Assembly: GCA_028565635.1 (NCBI GenBank)
Contig: JAOXYB010017031.1
Span: 1-18,875, forward strand
Direction of reading: 5' to 3'
Length of the DNA: 18,875 nucleotides
Source of the DNA: Phoronis ovalis
Lineage: Eukaryota > Phoronida > Phoronidae
A model generated the notes under the pieces. The model had not been told where the DNA came from. It made no database searches and saw only the letters and a list, made by a program, of their open reading frames with translations. Shown piece after piece: positions 1 to 9,933 of the stretch (within the stretch, counting starts at the first letter, position 1; each line of letters opens with the position of its first letter). Made by a program: the position numbers and the translations under genes.

Positions 1-52
1 TCGCGATTAAAGTTTGGCTAAATTTTTTATCTAGCTAATATTTTAATCGCGA
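1..52. repeat. 11-bp inverted repeat, possible mobile-element end
   Basis: TCGCGATTAAA at 1-11 is the exact reverse complement of TTTAATCGCGA at 42-52, with a 30-base AT-rich spacer. The arm starts at the first base of the window, so it may extend further left. The palindromic TCGCGA core stands out in an AT-rich, CpG-poor setting. Short non-autonomous elements with such ends are common in invertebrate genomes, but I see no transposase or target-site duplication. It could also be a chance hairpin. Confidence 0.45.
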
Positions 53-93
53 TTGCCCGTGTGAACAAAGCTTAAGGCACGTCAAGCGTTCAT

Positions 94-127
94 TTAATTT
101 TACACGAACATTAATTTTACCTGAACA
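94..127. repeat. two-copy 17-bp tandem repeat
   Basis: TTAATTTTACACGAACA at 94-110 is followed directly by TTAATTTTACCTGAACA at 111-127, which differs at two positions. It lies next to the inverted repeat at the left edge and may belong to the same repetitive unit. Confidence 0.7.
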
Positions 128-169
128 TGCTGATGTAAGGAACTTTATCAACGCTTCTGGGTGCTATCC

Positions 170-211
170 CAACCCAGTAAAACAAAACTCATGTACTTTG
201 TAACTGGGTTG
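170..211. repeat. 9-bp inverted repeat (stem-loop)
   Basis: CAACCCAGT at 170-178 pairs exactly with ACTGGGTTG at 203-211 across a 24-base loop. With the two repeats before it, it makes the first ~210 bases unusually structured. No function can be assigned. Confidence 0.5.
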
Positions 212-1955
212 AATCAGTATTCTAATGTCTGGTTTAATTGTATAACAAGCATTATTGTGGCTCTGTAGATGGACTATTGTTCTTTTTTTTATCATAAGTT
301 TTACAAGTCCCCTTATTTACAAACCAGAAATGTCCTTGAGTAAGAAGCCCATCAAAATGCTGTGTTAGAAACAGAAACCCTAAATGTGAATTTGATTGTC
401 CAGAATATCATATAATCAAATAGTTCCTGTATCCAGGTTTTTAATGGCAAGCCGCAGAAAGTACATATTAAATTATCTTTTTCAAGGAAGTACTTTATTT
501 ATGAAAATGCTTCACTTCAGATTCATTAAAAGTTAATTTATTTAGCATCAAAATTCATAAATGTAAATTATCAGTTTCAGTAGAATACATTGGTTTATGT
601 ACTTTATAGTAATTTAAAAAATAAATATATACAAAGAAAGTACATTTGTAAAAAAAATCCAAGGAAATTGGCATACAAATGATAATTATATCGATTTCTT
701 GTTAATAACACTATTGAAATTAACAGTCGCTACAACAAAATTTTCAATTTAATTTTTCTAGGAAAAATCTTGTGATTGAGTTACTTGCATTGTATGTTAT
801 TTTTTTTTTGTTTTGCAGCAAAAATTTTTTTTTAAACCAAACAATTCCAAAATAAATAGAAATAAAACTAACGGCCATTAGATATTACATGCTACAGGTG
901 CCAGTATTGCCTCTACAATGACGTTAAATTTCTAAAATTCACAAAGATCTTATAAATTATTTATTTTACCATGATTATCCTCATTTTCATTTTTATTACT
1001 GAAATTAATTTGCAAGCATTTAAAATATGAAAAGTGCAAAATTCAAACTTTCAGTATTTACATAATAAGATTTTAAGAAATAAGATTTTACATATTTTAA
1101 GAAAAAAAAGCAGGGTGTGGTGTCAATTCAGTCTAGCACAAGTACCAGTATGTTTCTCCCGCTTGTGACTGCTCCATGGTCAAAAACTAGCAGCAGTTTC
1201 CTGTTAACATGTTTCCTTATGTACATTACTTGCAGTTTCACTTTATACTTCTTGCAAAATTCATACAAAGAATACAAAAAAAAATGGACAGGCTTACGAA
1301 AGGTTTAAAACATTTTAAAAATATTTAAGAAAAATAGACTGTAGGTAAACATTTTAAAGTATCAGTTAACTTTTGTATTTGTTACCAGTTTATTAGCGAA
1401 TTATCCAAGCTTAACTGCATTTCAAATATTATAATACAAAAAATTACACAATTAGATCACTAGCATTAGTCATGGTGGTATACCTATTTAATAATACCTA
1501 TACAAATCCTTATGCAAAATAAGAACAAGAATATTTTAAATAAGGATTAATCCCAATGACAGTAGTTGGCTGGCAATAGTTTAGTTGAGCAGTCTGGATT
1601 GTGCTTATTCCAATGTTACACTGAGGATAGTTTACTAACAATTTAAAAGGTAAGAACATTGCACAATTTATGTTGCCAAATAACTCCTGGTCTTCTAACA
1701 TTATACCAATCTGATTGTTTAAGCATAAACTACCCATTGATTCAAAGGTAATATCACTACTGGGAAACAACCCATGGGGAAGCATAGGATTATTTTGGTA
1801 CTGGAAATGAAGTGATGGAACACCCAATTCATGACATAACAAGAAATGATGATACTAGGATATTCTAGTCCACAAATTATACCAATTTACCATTCAGTAT
1901 TATAAAGATGTTATATAAAACTGTTACATAAAAGTGTTTTATATATAACTATCAG

Positions 1956-2006
1956 GTAATAAACATGGTTTTGTAATAAACATGGTATTGTAATAAACAT
2001 GGTTCC
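1956..2006. repeat. three-copy 17-bp tandem repeat
   Basis: Three consecutive 17-base units at 1956-1972, 1973-1989 and 1990-2006 share the core GTAATAAACATGGT and differ only in their last three bases (TTT, ATT, TCC). The array is a short minisatellite and is not in any recognised gene. Confidence 0.85.
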
Positions 2007-3680
2007 AATACAGTGAATAATAATAATTAGCAATAGCTTAAAGTGTTGATTTTTGGTTGTTACTTGACAGCACTCTGATAGCAGATACAATTCATTGTAT
2101 TGAACAAAGTTCCTATAAACTGGAACAGAAACAAGTTTAATGTAGAAAGTTCTTACTAAACTAGAGTTGACTGATTAGGCACATAAAACTACCTTACTTT
2201 AACTGAAATCTTTGAACTAGTAATGTTAATGAATTATGGTTCCTTCAGTTAGTTGCATTTGGCTTTTTGAATATTGGTTTTAGCATTTCTTGAATCTTTT
2301 AAAAATAATTCAAATGCAAACAGAATCAAACATATTTGTTAATATAGCAGCAATATTGAAGTTTTAATGTGCCAACACATCAAGAGTAATTTCTAGACAA
2401 GTTTGAAATGATTTTTTTATGTATTAAGTTTTGATTATCAAAAAATGTAAGAAAAATTCAGTCCTTAAAATTTTCCATGATTTTATTTATTTTAAGTTTG
2501 AATACTTTGCCTTTGTAGCATCATTTGAGTGAAAATACAGAATAAAAGTACAAAATATTCTTTGAACGGTTAAGTTTGTCCCTCAAAACTTTTAGCCTGG
2601 TCTAACTTGTTATTTCCAATTATATAATACCTTACAGAAGCTTACATATGGATTAATACAGGAACAAACATCTTTGTAACAGATTGAAAAGATCAAAAAA
2701 TTTATTTTCAGCATAATGCAGTACACATTGTACTGGGACCAAACGAAGTTCTGTTACACAGATGAATACAAGATCGTAGAATTTTTTTTATTGGTAATTT
2801 GCGATTTAATGGTATCACAGGTAAAGTTATCAATAAATGTATTGGTCATAGGGAACAGTAAATAGAAAGCTGTATCAGTATTTGTGAAGGTAACCAAAAT
2901 AAACACCATGCCTATTCCAAAGGTTATCATAAGTTGGCTGAAGGCAGTCATCATCCTTACCTATGCCACTTTATCCATGGCTGCTTCAAGGTACATGTTT
3001 ATTTATACTCAAACCATGTATTGGCAATATAAGTAACATTTCACACAATTGTGGAAATTTCACAGGTCCTTAGCATTGTATTTATTTTCATTTTTTGTTT
3101 TATCAGTATTAATAATAGCTTTCTGTAAATATCTTTATTGTTTGTTTCATAATGGTAATTTTCAATATTCGGGAAAAACAATACAACCTCCAGAACGGCT
3201 GTTAGCAAAGTGAAAGTAGCAAAAATATGTTTAAAAAAAACAAGATGGAAATTTAACATTGCAAAACAGTAATTTCAGGTTTGTTTACCAGGAAGATTTT
3301 GTGATTTACCTGTAATCTACCTGGTGATACACCTGTTTTACTGTATAAAATGCTCGCTTAGTTTTAAAAAAAATTTGGGATAAACTATGCACTAGAAAAA
3401 ATCGAAATTGACTTGTCACTGCATATTAGATCTCTACCTTGTCACTACCTTGATGTTGGTGTTTAGGAGAATGTTTCGTCTTTTCTAACTTTACAACAAA
3501 CAAAATCTATTCTTTATCCAATATAAAATTAGTGGTAGTATACACACAAAGCATTAGCAAAAGGCATTTCTATATTTTTATTTCATGTATTTAGCTGCAA
3601 GTGTGCCTATTTCAAAGGCAATTCCTTAGTTTTAGTGTGATAACCTGCAGCAGATATCATAAGCAATGCTTTTTATAATA

Positions 3681-3713
3681 TTTTTACCAAGGGCTTTTTA
3701 CCAAGGGCTTTTT
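3681..3713. repeat. 14-bp tandem duplication
   Basis: The unit TTTTTACCAAGGGC occurs at 3681-3694 and exactly again at 3695-3708, followed by the start of a third copy (TTTTT). It looks like a recent replication-slippage duplication in noncoding DNA. Confidence 0.8.
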
Positions 3714-6700
3714 ATTTCAGTCATTTTAAGGAAGCAAATTAATTTAATACTAGGTAGTAAATTAATCTAAACATCAGTTTGCTAAATAAACTTGTTGCAA
3801 CAAAGGTTGTAGCTTTTAATATTGCATTCCAGGCTGTTTCTACTGATACCTCCGTACTACTGTAAAGCTACGATAGACAATACTTGAGACTTGCTGGACA
3901 ATATTTTCATATATTCAGTAGTATGTATACTACTATAATTTTAAATTTATGTACTGTTTAAACTTTTGATACTCACAATTTTTGCAAATGATCCAAAATA
4001 ATGATAATGATAAAATAATTATTACTGGGATATTTTTATATTATTGTGAATAATTTGAAAGGTAACAGTCAGTTTTAAAGCTTATATAACCTGAGTTGAG
4101 ACAAAACTCATGGAAAACTATCAAGTGTTACATATCACAAATTTCTGGCATATTGCACTCAAATTTTCAGGAGGTAGAATTCTTTTAGGTACACACTCTT
4201 ACACAATATGTTCATGTTCCATATACATAATTGATAATCCTTCTTATAATCCTTCTTCTGATACTAAAAATAGAATGGAAATACATGTAGGTAGGGTTGG
4301 CTTAGATTTAAAATTAAGTTAACAAATGGGACAGGTAGATTCTTCAAAGAAATATCAGATGTTTAATTTTAGGCCAAAATAGTTATATTTAACTACTACA
4401 ACTAATTTGTTAAGTTCCAGCGGCATAAAGGAGAAATCAAATATATGCCATTAAAATTTTATACACAAACCATGCATTGGTTTTCATAGAACTCTCCAGA
4501 GCTTACATAAGAACTATCACAGTCCTGGAAACTGGATAAAAAATTTCAGGTACATCTCACACAAGATATCTGGGGAAACCATTAGTGCATCAACTCTTTA
4601 AACAGATAGGATACATCTTTAAAATTGCTGAACCATTGAAGTATGTGGCCAAAATAATACAACATCACTGATTAGATATGGTCATTGAGCATGATTAACA
4701 TAGCATTTGCATCAGTTTCAGCTGAGTACTTATTTACCTTGAAATGTATGTAAAAACACTGCTTACAGATAGGCATGCAATATAGGTATGGTAGAATTAT
4801 TATAATTGTCTTTTTAGTTTATGTATGGCTTGTTTAAATACTCTGGTAAACCACAGAAAAAAAAATTTAAATGAGATTTGCAACCAAAACATAAAGAACG
4901 TCATTAAAGGAAGATTAAGATTTTTTTTTTTAAATTGAAATATCTTCTAATGCCTGAATTTAAGGTCTATAACCCCATTTTCAAGCCAACACATCAAAGA
5001 AGTTGTTTACTGTGTGGTCAGGCCATGCAATTCAATCCAGGGTGTGAGACCACATGTTTCCAGGTAGAAAATAGAATTTGACAGCCCATGTGTCACCAGT
5101 CCTATGTTTCTGTTTCAATCCAGGTTTACATTTTTTAGATAATTAACTAATTAACCTAATTCTACTTAACAGAAAATGAAGGTTCTCACAAGTCAAGATT
5201 TACCAGAAATACAATTGAAATTTTAAGCACCCAACTTTAATTTCTTCATCAGTATTTAGGTACTGTTAATTTGAGATTGATAAAAAAAATTGTCAAAGTT
5301 ACTATACCAACATTCAGTTTCCTGTTTGAAAGCATATTTCCTTCTTATACAGAAAGTGGACTATAATGCACCATGATTTATAAACTTGAAATCATAAGTT
5401 ATATGTTTTATAATAATTTAATAGGAAATGGAAAAAAATCATTATACATTCACAGCAAGTGAAGTACTTTCGTTCCAGCGACCATAAAAAGTTGTCAACA
5501 CCGATCACAATCTATATTGATCATTAAACAATACTAAAATATAAGAAACATCTTTCTGTTGATGTAATTTAAGTTGTCCCTGATTGACTAAATCAGATAA
5601 AAATAATATCAAAAAATCAATTTTATTTCTGTATTTGATTAACATCATTTATTCTATTAAATTATACTACTTCCAAAGAGGAATATTTCTAAACTAATGA
5701 GAACAAAATAAAGTACCTGCAGGTGATTCCTGGGGCTACCACTATTGCATATTACAGTACACTTGAAAAACTAGTATAATAAGATGTTGCATACTGGTTA
5801 GACATGAAATGTGTATGCGCATTTATGAAGTCATACAATTAGCAAGAAACTGGTTCAAATTAATAATTTTTCAAACGAAGGATGTTCTCCACCTTATCGC
5901 ACACCTATGTTATGGGGCCTATTTCTGATACCATGTTTGCCTATGTGTACCCATTATCTTCACATGATTGTGCCACCTCAGAAAGTGATTAAAAAATGCC
6001 AAGGCTTATAAACAATTTTGTACAAATAGCAATTGATTTGTAGAAATGATCATCAGAGCACAACATAATACTGTCAAATTCTCTGATAAAACTAATGTGC
6101 ATAATATAGTAACAAATTATACAATTAATTAGAAATGGTGCTATAATCACTGCTCAAGTCAAAATCTAATATTCATTAGGAAATTACACGATATATCTGC
6201 TTCAATAACAAGACCTTAATTTTTCTATGTCATAGGAAGCTCCTTAAATTAGAGGTAAACGTTTATTGTAAAATCTTGTCTGTTAGTTTAGTACACCATT
6301 GATAATACATCGACCACTGTTTTTTGGCAAAAATATTACTTTCCTACTTTTATTTGTTCAATCCCTCATGTCTGTCAGTTACATTAATTTATATTTTTTG
6401 AAAGCAGCAAAATGTATTTATTACCCATACATATTAATAAATTTTAACATGCATCTTTCTATTTTATTTACAGATGTGTAAGTCTAATTGACAGGTTATG
6501 AAACCACTTAATATCAAGGAATATCCTATCAACACTCAAAACTACAGAAAACTCTAACAAGGGTTGCAGTAATATCAGTGACAGGACATTTGTTAAAAAC
6601 AATTTGTAATGTCTTTGATACCAAGTACGTAACTTAAATTAATTACTGAAGCAAAATGCAGATTTAAGAAACTCCAAGAGCCAAAATGATTGCGAAGTTA

Positions 6701-6987
6701 CTGCTGGACATGTGCATATGAAAGTGAGAACAGTTACTGATTATTGGCATTGCCATTATATTTACATTATAACACAAATGCAGTTATAATCCAAGTGACA
6801 TCATAATTTACAGTCCACAGGCTGTTAAATGAAAGCAAATACACGAGCTAGTGCCAAGAAAAAACTATAGGTTGGAAAATTGTTCAAGAATTGTGTGCTT
6901 GACAGTATTGGAGTAAACTTTCTTAAGTTTGATAGTTAAAAGAATTAAATATTAACCAACCTTTCGAAGAGTTTGGATGTAATATCA

Positions 6988-7123
6988 ATTTGACAATTTT
7001 AAAAATTTAAAAGTGGGTTCTTTGACTATTTACATATGACAAAGCAATCCCAGAGTTGCATTTGACAATCTGCAGGCAGGGGAAGCTTTTTCATTTAAGT
7101 CAAGACATCTGTTATTTGACAAT
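6988..7123 (+). promoter_or_regulatory. decamer ATTTGACAAT repeated three times before the GPCR start
   Basis: ATTTGACAAT occurs exactly at 6988-6997, 7060-7069 and 7114-7123, all on the plus strand. The third copy ends on the base before the ATG. Starts are 72 and 54 bases apart. A related TTTGACTAT lies at 7021-7029. I did not see the decamer elsewhere in the window on reading. It could be a transcription-factor site, a 5' UTR element or a decayed repeat. What is seen is the repetition; any role is inference. Confidence 0.45.
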
Positions 7124-8401
7124 ATGACACCTACTGACAACACTTCTTGGGATTACGCAGATCTTAATGATGAATTCCAAACTGCTATGGACACATATCA
7201 AAGAGACTTAGTCACCTATTACATAGGAATTGCCTCTCTCATTTTGTGCTGCCTTGGTATGGTAGGCAATATATTATCACTGATTGTGTTGACACGTAAA
7301 ATCATGAACTCGACAACATATACTTATTTAACTGGATTGGCTGTATGTGATCTTTTAGTATTAGTGTTTACCATGATAATAGTGGTACAGGACACTCAGA
7401 AACCAGAGATTTTAAAAATATCATGGGAACATGTAAGTGTGGAGTATGCATACATGTTTCCATGGGTTCACCCATTAGCTATAACGTTTCAAGTTACTTC
7501 AGTATGGCTGACTCTATCATTCACAGCAGATCGGTACATTATGATTTGCTGGCCTTTCCAAGCGCAGATGATGTGTACAAAAATGCGTGCACGTTTAACA
7601 ATACTTGGATTATATATTGGCGGAATTTTATTCAACTTACCAAAATTTTTTGAGTATCAAACCCAAGAATTAGCATTTGGAAATCAAACGCGAGCTATAT
7701 ATGGATTGACAAGCTTTGGAAAGAGCGACATCTTCAGGAAATTATTTCATTCCTGGTTGTATTTAATATTTGTATGTGGAGTACCATTTCTGTCATTAGC
7801 TGTATTGAATGGCTTTCTCATAAACGCTGTGCGTTTGTCTCGTAAGAAAGGAAAAGAAATTAACGTCAAGGACAATAAAAGAAATGACACTACAATAATG
7901 TTAATCAGTGTAGTGGTTGTTTTCTTCATATGCCAGGCACCTGCATTGATATCTCGTATGATCTGGGCGTTTGACCCCAGTCTTGCATTCACGAGTCTGT
8001 CGATTCACACACTATCCGAAGTTAGTAACTTATTAGTCATATTAAATTCTAGTATTAATTTCGTACCATATTACTTTTTTGGACGCAAGTTTCGTCAACA
8101 ATGTTGGAAAATCTTCTGCTGCTGCTGCTTTAAACGCGTCACTTTGAGAAGACTTTCACTGACATATTCTCCCGGTGACAATATTCGCCGAGAAAGCGAG
8201 GCATTATATACAAAAAACTTTATCAAGAGCTTGAGCAAGAATGGATTTAATAGAAGTCATCGCAATTCGAGTTCAGCTACAACAATGATATGGCTAAATG
8301 GCCATGATGCGAAAACATTTGATGAATCTGAGCCACTTGCCCCTGCTCTTGCACATGATGTAGATCATAACAGGAATAAAGACTCTGATACTTCTGTTTG
8401 A
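7124..8401 (+). CDS. FMRFamide receptor-like class A GPCR, 425 aa, single exon
   Basis: This is a seven-helix rhodopsin-class receptor, expected at the plasma membrane to bind a peptide and signal through G proteins. Landmarks: N-glycosylation sequon N6-T-S in a ~30-residue outer tail; TM1 ~32-57 with GN49; TM2 LAVCD76; TM3 ending D136-R-Y-I-M-I-C-W-P; LPKFFEY opening extracellular loop 2, which has a second sequon at N187; TM6 FFICQAP (C270-P273) in place of the usual FxxCWxP; TM7 NSSINFVPY (N308-Y316). The helix-8 region has Cys327 and Cys332-335, likely palmitoylated. The tail has RRLS345 and RRES358 kinase-type sites and ends D-T-S-V, a class I PDZ-type motif. The DRYxxxCWP, LPKFFEY and NSSxNF combination matches my memory of invertebrate FMRFamide receptors, but the real ligand cannot be read from sequence. 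The start is the first ATG after an in-frame TGA at 7037-7039. Length fits the family. No interruption or intron is seen in the coding frame; a 5' UTR intron is possible. Confidence 0.9.
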   Translation: MTPTDNTSWDYADLNDEFQTAMDTYQRDLVTYYIGIASLILCCLGMVGNILSLIVLTRKIMNSTTYTYLTGLAVCDLLVLVFTMIIVVQDTQKPEILKISWEHVSVEYAYMFPWVHPLAITFQVTSVWLTLSFTADRYIMICWPFQAQMMCTKMRARLTILGLYIGGILFNLPKFFEYQTQELAFGNQTRAIYGLTSFGKSDIFRKLFHSWLYLIFVCGVPFLSLAVLNGFLINAVRLSRKKGKEINVKDNKRNDTTIMLISVVVVFFICQAPALISRMIWAFDPSLAFTSLSIHTLSEVSNLLVILNSSINFVPYYFFGRKFRQQCWKIFCCCCFKRVTLRRLSLTYSPGDNIRRESEALYTKNFIKSLSKNGFNRSHRNSSSATTMIWLNGHDAKTFDESEPLAPALAHDVDHNRNKDSDTSV

Positions 8402-8537
8402 CCTGAATAGCTTTCAATGTAAAAGTAATATTATTTAAAAAGCATAGGATACAATTAAATGTTTCTAAATATACAACCTTTTTATTTGAAAAAATATTTT
8501 CACACAGCAATTCAAGTAGCGTGCACTGGTAGTAAGG

Positions 8538-8564
8538 CACACGCACACACACACACACACACAC
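8538..8564. repeat. CA microsatellite in the GPCR 3' flank
   Basis: An interrupted CA dinucleotide run (CACACG, then about ten CA units from 8544) lies 137 bases after the receptor stop codon, probably within its 3' UTR. Such repeats vary in length between individuals. Confidence 0.9.
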
Positions 8565-8591
8565 CAACCAAGTATCCACCTTATAAGTCCT

Positions 8592-8597
8592 AATAAA
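8592..8597 (+). terminator. candidate polyadenylation signal AATAAA for the GPCR
   Basis: A canonical AATAAA hexamer lies 191 bases past the TGA at 8399-8401. It is the first exact one I found downstream. The hexamer is common by chance in AT-rich DNA, so the real cleavage site may be elsewhere. Confidence 0.45.
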
Positions 8598-9917
8598 TTA
8601 CATGAATGTCACAAGTTAAAAGCTAAGTGCTCTATACGATTTGATAACAATGTTGTTTATGTACACTGCAGTAAGGCATCAGTGCACCATCAAGACGTAA
8701 ACTACTTATTTGAGACTATATTAATATTTCTTTATTTACTTTCCTCTGCAGCAAATCCAATCATAGGCAGTCTTGATATTTATTACACAATTACCTAAAT
8801 GCTTGCAGATTCAAAAAACAGCTTTTTTTGAATTAAGGAAAAAAACAAGCACATTTTTAAAGCCTAAGCTTAATTGTCTCGTTTTTTGCAACATCCTCTG
8901 CCATAATAGATAACCTAACAAATTAGCTATTTCAATGCCCCCTTGAGCTTTAAGTACTATTAATATTCCATTACCTTTCATACTAATGTAGAACATTTTT
9001 ATTCTGATATCTTATGCAATTTTAATAATTTTACTTCATCCAACATTTGAATTGCTTTTGCAAGGTAGAACAATAGGGACAAAGCAGTTCCATTTGATCT
9101 ACTGATATGTACATATACAGTACTATACATGGGTAAACTGGAAATTGTTTACACAATTTATTTTACATTAGGTCTCAAAGCTCCATGAGATCACCTGAAT
9201 AGCTGGTGCCTCATGTCTGTTGGTTGGTTACCCTTTATGAAAATAAAAGTGAGTAACTCTACTTTCAAGTTGCTTGTTAACAAGCAGATATTTGTGTATT
9301 TGACTAATCACATGCCCTTCCAGAAAGTTAAAAATAACATGTTGTCCAATGTATCTGAAAGTATACATTCTGTTGTTCTGATGTATACAATGAACATGGT
9401 TAGATCTATTTATACAAGCAATTCAGACTTTATTATATTATCAATTAAAAAAGGACCAATATTCATTTCATAAAATAACTTTGTAAAAACATATCTGTCC
9501 TCTAAAAAATCTACCACAGTGCAATCAAATTAGGGATTTAATATGAATCAGTTAGATTAGAAAATTTCTAATATAAATACAGTTTCTCACTGAAAGCCGA
9601 AATGAGAATTACATATTTTTCATCATGTGGGTTATCAGTTTTTTATCCTACAAATGAAAATAAATTTACCTAGGAAGAATGTTCTTTTGCTTTGCAAACA
9701 GCACATCAAATTTTTTATTTTTTTCGCAAGAAATTTTGAATTGGGAGACTTCCAAGAGTATCAAATTTTAAATTTGTAATTTACCAAATGCACCTTTTCA
9801 CTTGTTAGGTCGAAGATTTTGTTTTCTCTTGAAGTTTTTGAAAAATTCAAATTATTTGTTATTGCTTTATATGCTGAGCATTTCATAGCTAGTTATACTG
9901 TGACAGCATAATTAGTG

Positions 9918-9933
9918 TGGCGACACCTAGTGG
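9918..9933 (-). promoter_or_regulatory. CTCF-like binding site
   Basis: The plus strand reads TGGCGACACCTAGTGG. Its reverse complement CCACTAGGTGTCGCCA fits the commonly cited CTCF core CCASYAGRKGGCRS at 13 of 14 positions; the mismatch is T for G at position 11. It sits in a small GC-rich patch of otherwise AT-rich DNA between two convergent genes, a plausible insulator position. Occupancy is inference, and motif preference in this lineage is unknown to me. Confidence 0.35.

Larger units (their letters stand above)
212..7123. other. gene-poor AT-rich region upstream of the GPCR
   Basis: I read both strands here and found no convincing exon, RNA gene or intact mobile element. Poly-A and poly-T tracts and short tandem repeats are frequent. 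Open frames are short. The longest (1510-1842, minus, 110 codons) and the small GC-richer frame near 5882 are described under findings. The last few hundred bases should hold the 5' UTR and promoter of the receptor gene, but no clear TATA box or initiator can be singled out in such AT-rich sequence. Confidence 0.6.

Noticed and set aside
2754-2954. Minus-strand 66-codon frame with a hydrophobic stretch
   Set aside because: Hydrophobic frames arise easily in AT-rich DNA. There is no conserved motif, no promoter or poly(A) context, and the length is within chance expectation.
3155-3257. Possible transmembrane peptide on the minus strand from 3041-3259
   Set aside because: Its hydrophobicity follows T-rich codons only. 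It has no start context or homologous pattern.
7423-8579. Other frames over the GPCR (7423-7653 plus, 7747-7992 minus, 8277-8579 minus)
   Set aside because: They overlap the strongly supported receptor frame. The minus one at 8277-8579 also translates the CA repeat as a Val/Cys run.
8811-8996. Minus-strand 61-codon frame considered as a C-terminal TFIIIC exon
   Set aside because: A loose resemblance (GGIEIANLLGYLL) to a C-terminal helix of the family is too weak, and there are no good splice sites at matching phase.
9213-9473. Plus-strand 86-codon frame
   Set aside because: Low-complexity AT-driven composition, no recognisable domain and no splice or UTR context. Its length is common by chance here.
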